Below, piece after piece: positions 47,787 to 56,530 of a stretch of DNA of 64,000 bases. The position numbers and the translations under genes are program-made. The stretch is from Anaerolineae bacterium (GTDB lineage Bacteria; Chloroflexota; Anaerolineae; Aggregatilineales; Aggregatilineaceae): assembly GCA_027494015.1 (NCBI GenBank), contig JAOSJP010000001.1:558001-622000 (forward strand), given 5' to 3'. The first letter of the stretch is position 1, and each line of letters opens with the position of its first letter. The notes under the pieces were generated by a model. That model searched no databases, was not told where the DNA came from, and saw nothing but the letters and a program-made list of their open reading frames with translations.

Positions 47787-50156
47787 ATGACACTGGTCTA
47801 TCTGGTCGCTGCCTGGGTGGCGGGCATTCTGGTTGTCCGGTCGGCAGAGCCAGGCGTTGAAAGCTGGCTGGTTGTCGGCGCCGCCCTACTGCTGCTGGCC
47901 GCCGCGTTCCGCGCGGAGCGCGCGCTGCGGCTGACCTTTGTGCTGGCTGCCATGTTCGCGCTGGGGGCGGCGCGTCACGCCTGGCACGAGCGCCCGCCTG
48001 ACTCTGACCACATCAGCCGCTACACCGATTCCGGCTTTGTGGCAGTCACCGGCATAGTCTCCCGCACGCCCGAAATCCGCGAGACCTTCATAAACCTGAC
48101 CGTCGAAGCCGAATCGCTGACCGCTCAGGCGAGCAGCGTGCAGGTGCAGGGGCGCATTCTGGTCCAGGCCCCGCGCTATGGCGCTTATGCCTTTGGCGAT
48201 CGCGTTCGGGTGGCGGGCAGCCTGCTCACTCCGCCGGAATTCGACACATTCTCGTACCGCGATTACCTGGCCCGTCAGGGCGTCTATGCCATCGTGCCCA
48301 ATGCGCGCGTGGAACGCCTGGCCCATCGCCAGGGTAGTCCCTGGATGCAGGCGCTCTTCGACCTGCGCGACGATGCTCGCCAGACGCTCGACCGCCTGCT
48401 CCCCAGCCCTCAAGCGCCGCTGCTGGCTGGCATTCTGCTCGGCATTGATGACGAACTGCCAGCCAATATTCAGGAGGACTTCAACCGCACAGGCACCGCG
48501 CATATCATCGCCATCTCCGGCTCCAACCTGATCATCATCATGAAGGTTGTGCTGAGCCTGCTGACTCCCCTGCTCGGCATCCGGCGCGCGCGTCTGGCTA
48601 CGGTCGCCAGCGTGACGGCCTACACCGCATTCGTGGGCGGCGACCCAGCCGTAGCACGAGCGGCGATCATGGGCTGTCTGGCCCTGTTCGCCGCGCAGAC
48701 TGGGCGCAAGGCGCACGGCATCACCTCGCTGGCCTTTGCCGTCTGGCTGATGTCGCTGCACAACCCGGCAGTTCTGTGGGATGTTGGCTTCCAGCTCAGC
48801 GCAGCCGCCACTGCGGGCCTTGTCCTGTTCGGTGACAGCTTCACCGGCGCGCTTGAGGCGCTGCTACGCCTCCTTCTGCCGGGCGAAACGGCCCGCAAGG
48901 TCACCGGCTGGCTCGCCGAGCCAGTGGCGATTAGCCTGGCGGCCCAGATCGCTACCACACCGCTGGCGCTGATCTACTTTGGGAATCTTTCGCTTGCTGC
49001 GCTGCTGGCCAATGCGTTGGTGGTCTCTGTTCAGCCCTACATCATGATCTTCGGATGGCTGACGCTCGTCACCGCCATGGCTGCCGAACCCCTGGGCAAC
49101 ATCCTGGCCTGGAGCGTCTGGCTGCCGCTGACGTACACGCTCGCTGTCGTCCGGTGGCTGGCCGGCTTCTCATGGGCTTCGGTGAGCCTCTCCGCTCCTA
49201 CCTCAGCCGTGTGGGGTTTTTACCTCGTTCTGTCCGCTGTTGGCTGGCTGCGCCTGATGCACCCGGAAGACCGGACGGCACTGCTGGTTGGCCTGCGGCG
49301 CCGTCTGAAGACGGGGATGACGTTGCTGGCGTCCGGCGTGGTGTGTGTTGCGGTATGGTACGTCGCCCTGACTCAGCCCGACGGCAGGCTGCACATTTGG
49401 TTCCTCGACACCGGGCAGGGCCATGCCGTCCTGATCCAGTCACCACGCGGGGCGCAGATTCTCGTGGATGGCGGGCGGAATCCCAGCAGGCTGCGCCAGG
49501 CAATCGGCGATGCCTTGCCTGCCTGGGATCGCTCGCTCGATCTGGTGATCGTCACCCAGCCCACGCCAGACGCTGGCGGGGCGCTGCCGGCGCTGCTCGT
49601 CCACTACGACGTTGGCCTGCTCGCGTCCAATGGTCACGCGCCGCAGAACAGCGTCAGCGGGGCGCTGGCGGAGCGTGTTGCCAGCAGAGAGATTCGAACG
49701 CTCACACTGACAGCCGGTCAGCACATTCTCACCGACGATGGACTGCTGATTGAAGTCCTCTATCCTAGAAGACCCCCTGCCCCGGACGATGATCCCAATG
49801 ATGTAGCTCTGGCGCTGCGTATCACTTTCGGCCAGGCCGCGTTCCTGGTCGCGCCGGGGCTTTCTGCTGAAGCGATAAGGGAATTGCTGGACACCGGAGA
49901 GTATCTGGGTAGTACCGTTGCCTTGCTGCCGGAGCGCGGCAGCGACAAGGCCAACTCCCCTGGATTTCTCGCCGCCGTGCGTCCTCGAGTAGCGGTGGTG
50001 ATGGTCGGCACGGGCAATCGAACTGCTCTACCAGGGGCCGAGACCGTGGAGCGCCTGAGGGCAGCCGGCGCGCGGCTCTACCGCACCGACCGACACGGAA
50101 CCGTTGAGCTTGTCACCGACGGGCGCACGCTGACGGTCTATCCCGAAGTGGAGTAG
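47787..50156 (+). CDS. comEC: ComEC/Rec2 DNA-uptake channel, nuclease-like domain degenerate
   Basis: 789 aa. N-terminal TMs and an OB-type region (about 80-180), then the competence membrane domain (NRTGTAHIIAISGSNLIIIMK, RAAIMGCLALFAAQTGRKAH). A C-terminal metallo-beta-lactamase-like domain begins at LHIWFLDTGQGHAVLIQSP. In active homologues this domain has a His-x-His-x-Asp-His site. Here the matching segment is VTQPTPDAGGALPALL, lacking the histidines, and DVGQGD is DTGQGH. The channel may be intact while its nuclease domain is probably inactive. The stop lies 19 bp inside the convergent ppk1 gene. Confidence 0.93.
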   Translation: MTLVYLVAAWVAGILVVRSAEPGVESWLVVGAALLLLAAAFRAERALRLTFVLAAMFALGAARHAWHERPPDSDHISRYTDSGFVAVTGIVSRTPEIRETFINLTVEAESLTAQASSVQVQGRILVQAPRYGAYAFGDRVRVAGSLLTPPEFDTFSYRDYLARQGVYAIVPNARVERLAHRQGSPWMQALFDLRDDARQTLDRLLPSPQAPLLAGILLGIDDELPANIQEDFNRTGTAHIIAISGSNLIIIMKVVLSLLTPLLGIRRARLATVASVTAYTAFVGGDPAVARAAIMGCLALFAAQTGRKAHGITSLAFAVWLMSLHNPAVLWDVGFQLSAAATAGLVLFGDSFTGALEALLRLLLPGETARKVTGWLAEPVAISLAAQIATTPLALIYFGNLSLAALLANALVVSVQPYIMIFGWLTLVTAMAAEPLGNILAWSVWLPLTYTLAVVRWLAGFSWASVSLSAPTSAVWGFYLVLSAVGWLRLMHPEDRTALLVGLRRRLKTGMTLLASGVVCVAVWYVALTQPDGRLHIWFLDTGQGHAVLIQSPRGAQILVDGGRNPSRLRQAIGDALPAWDRSLDLVIVTQPTPDAGGALPALLVHYDVGLLASNGHAPQNSVSGALAERVASREIRTLTLTAGQHILTDDGLLIEVLYPRRPPAPDDDPNDVALALRITFGQAAFLVAPGLSAEAIRELLDTGEYLGSTVALLPERGSDKANSPGFLAAVRPRVAVVMVGTGNRTALPGAETVERLRAAGARLYRTDRHGTVELVTDGRTLTVYPEVE

Positions 50157-52270
50157 CTCGACCGCGCCCGCTCCATGAACCAGGATTGGCTGTCCAGGGG
50201 GGCCTCCTCGTCGCGCGGAGCCAGCCGTTTGTACGTGCCGTCTGGGTGCAGCTCGCAAGCCTTCACATTGTCCCTCATCGAGATGCGCAGCACCTCGTCG
50301 AGCAGCCGGGCTTTGATCTGCTCGTCTTCGACGGGGAACACCGTCTCGACCCGCCGATCCAGATTGCGCGGCATAAGATCGGCGCTGCCCATGTAAATCT
50401 CCGGTCTGCCGCCGTTGGCAAAGTAATAAATGCGGGGATGCTCCAGGAATCGCCCTACTATACTCGTGACGCGGATATTCTCGCTGACCCCCTTGACACC
50501 AGGACGCAGGCAGCAGATGCCGCGTACCAGCAGGTCCACCTTCACGCTGGCCATGGACGCTTCATAGAGCAGCCGGATCAGCCTGGCGTCTACCAGCGCA
50601 TTCATCTTCAGGATCATGTGTGCTTGGCGCCCTGCCCTGGCGTGATCTATTTCACGGCAGATCAACTGCGAGAACTGTTCGCGCAGATGCTCGGGGGCGA
50701 CCAGGAGCTTGCTGTAGGTGGCGCCGGGCGCATATCCCGTCAATCGGTTGAATAACTCACCGGCATCCGTTCCAATATCGGGGCGGCTGGTCAGCAGGCC
50801 AATGTCAGTATAGATGCGGGCCGTTGTGGCATTGTAGTTCCCTGTGCTCAGGTGCACATAGCGCCGCAGACCATCGTCCTCGCGTCGCACGACCAGCGCC
50901 ACCTTGCAGTGGGTCTTGAGACCGAGCAGCCCGTACACTACATGCACGCCCTGCGCCTCCAGCGTGCGCGCCCAGACAATATTGTTCTCCTCGTCAAAAC
51001 GGGCTTTCAGCTCGACGAGCACGGCCACCTGTTTGCCGTTTTCCTGGGCCTCGAGCAGCGCGTTCACGATGGGGGAGTTGCTACCCACCCGGTACAGAGT
51101 CGTCTTGATGGCCAGCACTTTGGGATCGTGCGCTGCCTGCCGGAAGAACTGAATGACCGGCAGAAACGAGTCGTAGGGATGGTAGAGCATCACATCTTGC
51201 TCGCGCAGCACTGAGAAGATGTCGTCTCCCCGGCTAAAAACGTCGGGGATCACCGGAACATAGGGCGCATCGCGCAGAGCTGGCACATCGAGGCTGGCGA
51301 GATCGAACAACTGGCTCAGTCCCAGTGGGCCGGGTAGTTGGTAGATGTCTGTGCGTTCGATGTTGAGATGCGTCCTGAGCAGATCGAGCAAGTGCTGAGG
51401 CATGTCTTCCTGCACTTCCAGGCGCACCACGCGCCCGAAGCGCCGCTGACGCACCCCGGCCTCGATGGTCTCTAACAGATCGAACGCCTCATCCTCGGCG
51501 ATTTCCATGTCCGCGTTGCGCGTCACCCGGAAGGGATGAGCCTCCAGAATCTGGCCGCCGGGGAACAGCGCGTCCAGGTTCGCGGCGATGAGTTCCTCCA
51601 AAAACACGAACTGCTTGTGTTTGCCCACGCGCAGGCTGGCGTAGCGGCGCGCGGTGTCATGAACGGGGACGAGGCGCGACAAAGCCTGCGGCACCTTGAT
51701 CCGCGCAAATCGCTGCTGTTGATTGTGATCCAGCAGCAAGACTCCCAGGCTCAGACTCAGGTTGGAAATGAAGGGAAACGGACGGCCCGGATCAACCGCC
51801 AGAGGGGTCAGCACGGGAAAGATTTCACTCTGAAAGAACAGGCGCAGAGCCTGTTTGTGCTCTTCGGACAGGCTATGATAGGGAACGATGTTGATTTTAT
51901 GCTGCCGCAGCTTGGGGATGATCTCATCGTGCAGGCACCGGTGCTGTGCCTCCAGCATGGGCAGCAGCCGCTTGCGGATGGCCGAAAGCTGCTGGGCGGG
52001 CGTCAGGCCGTCGGCGGGTGTCTCCATGACGCCTGCGGCCACCTGTTCGCGCAGGCCCGACACGCGGATCATGAAGAACTCATCCAGGTTGTTGGCGAAG
52101 ATCGCCAGGAACTTGACGCGCTCCAGGAGCGGGATGCCGGGATCAAGTGCCTCTTCCAGAACCCGGTGGTTGAACTCCAACATGCTCAGCTCGCGGTTGA
52201 TGTACAGCTTGGGATCTCGCAAGTCCGGCGTTGAAGAGGTTTGCTGTTCGTCAGCAGTGAGCGTGCTCAT
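50138..52270 (-). CDS. ppk1: polyphosphate kinase 1
   Basis: About 710 aa. Makes polyphosphate from ATP. N-terminal DPKLYINRELSMLEFNHRVL, head-domain DEFFMIRVSGLREQV, and LAIKTTLYRVGSNSPIV for the catalytic core. A conserved His appears in LYHPYDSFLPVIQFF and the autophosphorylated His region in HLSTGNYNATTARIYTD. The C-terminus has MGSADLMPRNLDRRVETVFPV. The start is ATG 52270 (STLTADEQQ); upstream in-frame codons look non-coding. Tail-to-tail overlap of 19 bp with comEC. Confidence 0.95.
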   Translation of the reverse strand: MSTLTADEQQTSSTPDLRDPKLYINRELSMLEFNHRVLEEALDPGIPLLERVKFLAIFANNLDEFFMIRVSGLREQVAAGVMETPADGLTPAQQLSAIRKRLLPMLEAQHRCLHDEIIPKLRQHKINIVPYHSLSEEHKQALRLFFQSEIFPVLTPLAVDPGRPFPFISNLSLSLGVLLLDHNQQQRFARIKVPQALSRLVPVHDTARRYASLRVGKHKQFVFLEELIAANLDALFPGGQILEAHPFRVTRNADMEIAEDEAFDLLETIEAGVRQRRFGRVVRLEVQEDMPQHLLDLLRTHLNIERTDIYQLPGPLGLSQLFDLASLDVPALRDAPYVPVIPDVFSRGDDIFSVLREQDVMLYHPYDSFLPVIQFFRQAAHDPKVLAIKTTLYRVGSNSPIVNALLEAQENGKQVAVLVELKARFDEENNIVWARTLEAQGVHVVYGLLGLKTHCKVALVVRREDDGLRRYVHLSTGNYNATTARIYTDIGLLTSRPDIGTDAGELFNRLTGYAPGATYSKLLVAPEHLREQFSQLICREIDHARAGRQAHMILKMNALVDARLIRLLYEASMASVKVDLLVRGICCLRPGVKGVSENIRVTSIVGRFLEHPRIYYFANGGRPEIYMGSADLMPRNLDRRVETVFPVEDEQIKARLLDEVLRISMRDNVKACELHPDGTYKRLAPRDEEAPLDSQSWFMERARSSYSTSG

Positions 52271-52468
52271 AGATGGCCCCGTGGGGAATGACCGGGCATG
52301 ACTGGTCCCGATTATGATGAAGTATAGCACAAACCCATGTCTCAGCATGGGAGCAAGTGGCGTGGCCCCGGAGCGAGCGCGCCAGGGACGGATGCCATGT
52401 CGAATTGGGGGCGTTGTCGTATACTCTGATCTCACGACTGCTCAGGAGTGGCTAGACAGGAGGCCAGC

Positions 52469-53071
52469 GTGCCGAGTCTCAGCGTGGCCATCGTTGCCGG
52501 CGGGCGAAGCTCGCGGATGGGGCGCGACAAGTCGTTCGTGCTGCTACGTGGGAAGCCGATGATCGAGCACGTGGTAGCCCGCGTGAGCGCGTTGCCCGCT
52601 GAATCCATGCTGCTCATCGCCAACCGGCCCGATGATTACGCCTACCTGGGCCTGCCCACCTACCCCGATGTGTTCCCTGACAAGGGATCGCTGGGCGGCA
52701 TCTTCTCGGCGGTGCACCACAGCCCTAGCGAGCATACGCTGGTCGTCGGTTGCGACATGCCGTATCTGAGCGATGCGCTGCTGCGCTATATGGCGAGTCT
52801 GCTCGGCGAGCGCGCGGACCCCTACGACGTGATTGTGCCGGTGCATGACAACCACCCCCAGGGCCTACATGCGATTTACCGCAAGACATGCCTTGCGCCC
52901 ATCAGGGCCGATCTGGAGGCTGACCGGCTCAAGGTAATTGGCTTCTTTGGTGCGGTCAGCGTGCGCTATATACAGCCTGCCGAGTATCGCGACCTCGATC
53001 CGGGGGGGCGTTCCTTCCAGAACATCAATACCCCAGAGGAGCTGGAGCGCGCCAACCAGGGGCAGTTGTAG
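52469..53071 (+). CDS. mobA: molybdenum cofactor guanylyltransferase MobA-like
   Basis: About 200 aa of the NTP-transferase family. Signature SVAIVAGGRSSRMGRDKSFV, then GSLGGIFSAVHHSP, and LVVGCDMPYLSDALLRYM (Mg-binding Asp). MobA links GMP to molybdopterin. The GTG start at 52469 is preferred because AGGAGG stands 6 nt ahead; GTG 52448 is in frame but lacks a ribosome binding site. A TATACT at 52420-52425 may be its -10 box. Related enzymes have other substrates, so the exact role is likely rather than certain. Confidence 0.88.
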   Translation: MPSLSVAIVAGGRSSRMGRDKSFVLLRGKPMIEHVVARVSALPAESMLLIANRPDDYAYLGLPTYPDVFPDKGSLGGIFSAVHHSPSEHTLVVGCDMPYLSDALLRYMASLLGERADPYDVIVPVHDNHPQGLHAIYRKTCLAPIRADLEADRLKVIGFFGAVSVRYIQPAEYRDLDPGGRSFQNINTPEELERANQGQL

Positions 53072-53128
53072 CAGGAGAGTTGGCGGCGGCCTTTCGAATA
53101 CTCCTGAGGCCGGGCGATCCGTCGGGCG

Positions 53129-54187
53129 TCAGTAGAGTATCTTGCGCGGGCGGTACTGGATGGCCTCGGCGATGTGAGCTACCTGGATCGCCTCGCTGCC
53201 GGCCAGATCAGCGATGGTACGGCTCAGCTTCAGGATGCGGTGGTAGGCGCGAGCGCTGAGCTGCATTTTGCGCAGCGTTGTATCGAGCAGTTGCTTGCCC
53301 GCTGCTTCTGGCTGGCAGAAGCGCCGGATGTCGCTGGCCCCCATGTCGGCATTACACTGCAAGCGCGCCTCACTGCGAAAGCGCTCGCGCTGTCGCTCGC
53401 GCGCCGTCTCCACGCGCGCCCGGATAGCCGCCGACGGCTCGCTGCGCCGCTCATCAGTCAGCTTGTCATAGTCCACACGCGGAACATCTGCGTGGATGTC
53501 TATCCGGTCGAGCATCGGGCCAGACAGGCGCTGCTGATAGCGGCGGATGACGGTCGGCGAGCACGTGCACTCCTTGACGGGATCGCCGTAGTAACCGCAC
53601 GGACAGGGGTTCATCGCCGAGACCAGCATGAAGTTGGCAGGAAACGACAGGGCAACGCGCGCCCGGCTGATGGTCACCTGCTTATCTTCAATGGGCTGGC
53701 GGAGCACCTCAAGCGTGTGATTCCCGAACTCCAGAAGCTCATCCAGAAAAAGCACCCCCCTGTGGGCCAGGCTCACTTCTCCAGGCTGGGGCCACGACCC
53801 ACCACCGACCAGTCCCGCCTCGCTGATCGTGTGGTGCGGAGCGCGGAAGGGGCGCATCCGGATCAGCGGTTTGTCGGCGGGCAGCAGGTCGGCCACAGAG
53901 TAGATGCGCGTCACTTCCAGCGCCTCGTCGAGCGTCATGGTGGGCAGGATTCCGGGCAGGGCGCGCGCCAGCAGCGTCTTGCCCACGCCCGGCGGCCCCA
54001 CCATCAGCACATTGTGGCCGCCCGCCGCCGCAACCTCCAGAGCGCGCTTGACGTGCTCCTGCCCGCAGACATTCTCACAACAAGACCTCGTCTCTAACCT
54101 ATCGTCTCGTGTACTCCTTGCACGATAACACCATCTCTCGCGTGGAGGTGGAGTTGTCATGATCGCCCGCATATTCGCCGGATGCAT
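53129..54187 (-). CDS. comM: 5'-truncated ComM-type Mg-chelatase AAA ATPase at element border
   Basis: 352 aa where full ComM has about 500. Residues from NVCGQEHVKRALEVAAAGGHN onward match ComM: Walker A MVGPPGVGKTLLAR, FRAPHHTISEAGLVGGG, GVLFLDELLEF, a CPCGYYGD zinc-like motif and the C-terminal helix bundle ending PRKILY. The N-terminal Lon-like domain is absent. The first 36-40 residues are unrelated, Arg-rich and encoded by the integrated element. That segment brings its own AGGAG site 8 nt before ATG 54187 and a TATAAT (54217-54222). The hybrid is probably expressed but may not function. The junction lies at about 54071-54085. Confidence 0.85.
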   Translation of the reverse strand: MHPANMRAIMTTPPPRERWCYRARSTRDDRLETRSCCENVCGQEHVKRALEVAAAGGHNVLMVGPPGVGKTLLARALPGILPTMTLDEALEVTRIYSVADLLPADKPLIRMRPFRAPHHTISEAGLVGGGSWPQPGEVSLAHRGVLFLDELLEFGNHTLEVLRQPIEDKQVTISRARVALSFPANFMLVSAMNPCPCGYYGDPVKECTCSPTVIRRYQQRLSGPMLDRIDIHADVPRVDYDKLTDERRSEPSAAIRARVETARERQRERFRSEARLQCNADMGASDIRRFCQPEAAGKQLLDTTLRKMQLSARAYHRILKLSRTIADLAGSEAIQVAHIAEAIQYRPRKILY

Positions 54188-54257
54188 CGTGCACGCTCCT
54201 CTGTCATCACTTGCCGATTATACCCCAACCGCCCCATTCGAGTGTGAGGAGTGAACA

Positions 54258-55184
54258 GTGAACGAGACATTGGATATGGAAACCATCTATCGTGAAGAAC
54301 GGCAGCGTTGGCTGCGCGAAGAAGCCCCGCGCCGATCGTTTCGGGATGTTGTCGCAGACAGCGTCCCCTACTGGATTGTGATTGTCGCCCTGGTGCTGTT
54401 TGGCCTCTCTGCTCCACATACAGCGGAAATCTTCAACATGCTTACGCCTGGGTGGGGTTTTATCGCCCCGGTGGGTGTCGAATTTGGCCTCCTGTATGCC
54501 GCGTTCCGCCGGAGACTCGCCAAAGCCCGCAACCATACCCTCCCCTGGACATTGTGGGCTATGGAGGTATTACTGTTTGTGACCGCCATTCTGGTCAACG
54601 GTGCAGGATCGTTTGTATCGGTTGTCGCGGCAAACAACCTTGAGAGCCTCTCGTTCTCGGCAATCGTCAACAGTTTCGACGCATTGCCTGCCACCAGCCA
54701 AGCAGCGCTGATCATGGCTGCTCTTGCCGCGTTCATCATTCCCATCGGCACACTGGTTGCCGGTGACGGACTTGCGGATCTGACCCTTGAACAGCGGGAG
54801 CGAATCGACTTTCGTGAACGTCAGTGGCAAGAAGCAGAGTTCACGGTCATCTATCGAGCCGTGTTTGTCCGGTATATGCAAGCCGGTTTAGACGAGCGTG
54901 ATGCCCGCAGGCGTTCGCTGTCCGAGGTCAAAGGGTATTTGGGTACGGGACGTTCGTCCGCTGTCCGTTTGCTGTCCGCTGGCAACGGACAGGGCGAACA
55001 GAGCGGACTCCGTACAAACAGAAGCGGCAGCGTCAAAGAGCGTGTTCATGAACATCTGGACACGTATCCTGCCCTTGAGGAGCTTTCGGTCAACCAAGTG
55101 CTGTCCGAACTTCGAAACGCCGGAGTCAAAGCGGGGCGGACAACGGTTGCAGAGGTGCTGGCCGAACGGCGAAATGGGAAATAA
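54258..55184 (+). CDS. element membrane protein with C-terminal HTH-like region
   Basis: 308 aa. Four TM segments between about residues 35 and 165 (YWIVIVALVLFGLS, WGFIAPVGVEFGLLYAAF, LWAMEVLLFVTAILVN, ALIMAALAAFIIPIGTLVA). A charged helical stretch (LTLEQRERIDFRERQWQEAE) leads to a C-terminal domain (about 255-308, KERVHEHLDTYPALEELSVN) that looks like a winged helix. GTG start at 54258 with GAGGAG upstream. First gene of the integrated element, divergent from truncated comM. Function unknown; a plasmid spread or replication-membrane role is possible by comparison with similar TM-HTH plasmid proteins. Confidence 0.7.
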   Translation: MNETLDMETIYREERQRWLREEAPRRSFRDVVADSVPYWIVIVALVLFGLSAPHTAEIFNMLTPGWGFIAPVGVEFGLLYAAFRRRLAKARNHTLPWTLWAMEVLLFVTAILVNGAGSFVSVVAANNLESLSFSAIVNSFDALPATSQAALIMAALAAFIIPIGTLVAGDGLADLTLEQRERIDFRERQWQEAEFTVIYRAVFVRYMQAGLDERDARRRSLSEVKGYLGTGRSSAVRLLSAGNGQGEQSGLRTNRSGSVKERVHEHLDTYPALEELSVNQVLSELRNAGVKAGRTTVAEVLAERRNGK

Positions 55185-55549
55185 ACCCGCCCCTGATATT
55201 CGCCGAACATGGGAACATCATAGAGACACAGCGTGCCCTCACGTGCGGTGCACGCCTGGGGCTTGTCTTGCACCGTGCAGGGTAGTTCACAGCAAGCACG
55301 TTGTGCATCGGACCTGCTACCCGCAACGTGTCTTGCGTTCCCTTAGCAGGTTCAAGAAAACGCGTGTCCCCGTGCCGAACGGGACAGGCGTTCGAACATA
55401 CCGCACACGGAGGATATTAGCATAGCATAGTTGCTAGAGGTTCTGAAACCCCGTAAAACGGTCAAGAATGGGAAATACGGCTCTTGGTCCATGTAATAGA
55501 TTCGGGCCGGAAAACGCCCTTTTTTTTTGGGGGGGGTACCTGGGGCAAT
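55185..55549. ncRNA. 365-bp structured gene-free region between convergent genes
   Basis: No gene seen. Several hairpins: CGGTGC/GCACCG (about 55246-55275); a two-tier hairpin ACCTGCT (55312-55318) / AGCAGGT (55345-55351) enclosing CGCAA (55322-55326) / TTGCG (55333-55337); and TGTCCC(C)GT / ACGGGACA (55365-55386). A weak terminator, GGGC/GCCC followed by T9 and a run of G's, lies at 55504-55528. Clustered next to relaxation and coupling genes, this could be an oriT or a small RNA. The type given here is tentative. Confidence 0.35.
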
Positions 55550-56446
55550 CTAGGCGCTGTCAAACAACGCAACCGGCTCCTCAATTGTTGCCCGTTGCCA
55601 AATGGGCTGTGTGAAGAATGCTCCCGGAGATGTTGCTTCGTCAAACGTGGTGAAATAGAAAGCCCGCGCTGCGTTGCCTACTTGCTCTGCGTGTCGCTTC
55701 ATATTGGCAAGGCGTTCCTCACCGGTCGTCACAACAAGCCACTGGCCCGCGTTTGCGCCAAACCGATCTTTGTACGCTTCACTGGCAATATAGGCAAGAC
55801 CCGGACGAATCTTCTCGTCAACGAACCGTTTGTTGTGCTCTGTGCGCATATCAAGTTCAAGAAGCATTCGGCGTTGACGACGACCTTCGAGCACAATATA
55901 AAAATACGCATCCGGGCGAATATTGCGGCGGAGTCTCTTGCCGTCCTTGTCTTGATACGTCACGGTATCGTGGTCCGCCCAAAAGGTGCGCGAGTTGACC
56001 CACTCGACAACCTCAACATCCGGCAGGTTCTCAAGCGCAGCCATAACTGCAATACGGACGTCGTTGAGTTTAACATCGTGGCGAATAAGGGATGTGCGCT
56101 CATCTTTTGCCCGCGCCCGCAGGTCCTTGGGCAGAACGCCCCGAACGCTTGCAAGATAGTCGATGCCCTTCTCATCCAGAAAGTAGGCCATGAACCCGTA
56201 GCTGTTCCGTTGCTGGCGGCTCAACCGGTTTACATAGCCGTTGTGATACAGGAGGCTCATGCGTGCCTTCATGCGTCGCGTGCTATCAAAGAACAACCGC
56301 TCAATTTGATAGTCGGCAAGTACACCCTCGTGGTGGTAGATCGCTTCAAGGATGTCCTTGTCACGCGGTGTGAATACCATTGTTGGCGGTTCAGTCGCCC
56401 GTTCAAAATGTGGGAGTCGTTTCATGTCAAATATCACCGGCTGCAT
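55550..56446 (-). CDS. replication-relaxation family protein
   Basis: 298 aa. An N-terminal winged helix (TPRDKDILEAIYHHEGVLAD, IERLFFDSTRR) precedes a nuclease-like core with HDVKLNDVRIAVMAALE, RPDAYFYIVLEGRRQRRML and LELDMRTEHNKRF. This family is common on plasmids and integrative elements next to VirD4-like ATPases, and may replace the relaxase or help replication. The promoter is GTGAAA, 18-bp spacer, TATAGT (56455-56460), with the -10 box only 8 nt before ATG 56446. The mRNA is therefore probably leaderless. The gene downstream of it on the same strand is absent; the coupling ATPase lies 85 bp upstream. Confidence 0.85.
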   Translation of the reverse strand: MQPVIFDMKRLPHFERATEPPTMVFTPRDKDILEAIYHHEGVLADYQIERLFFDSTRRMKARMSLLYHNGYVNRLSRQQRNSYGFMAYFLDEKGIDYLASVRGVLPKDLRARAKDERTSLIRHDVKLNDVRIAVMAALENLPDVEVVEWVNSRTFWADHDTVTYQDKDGKRLRRNIRPDAYFYIVLEGRRQRRMLLELDMRTEHNKRFVDEKIRPGLAYIASEAYKDRFGANAGQWLVVTTGEERLANMKRHAEQVGNAARAFYFTTFDEATSPGAFFTQPIWQRATIEEPVALFDSA

Positions 56447-56530
56447 ATACGGTCACTATATCATGTCGGGTATCTGCGTTTCACCCGTCATCTGGCAGAA
56501 GCTTGTCGATGTAGAAATGAACACAACGTG

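Noticed and set aside
55504..55528. T9/G8 homopolymer junction as a slippery frameshift site
   Set aside because: It lies outside any gene, past both convergent stops; a weak terminator is the simpler reading.
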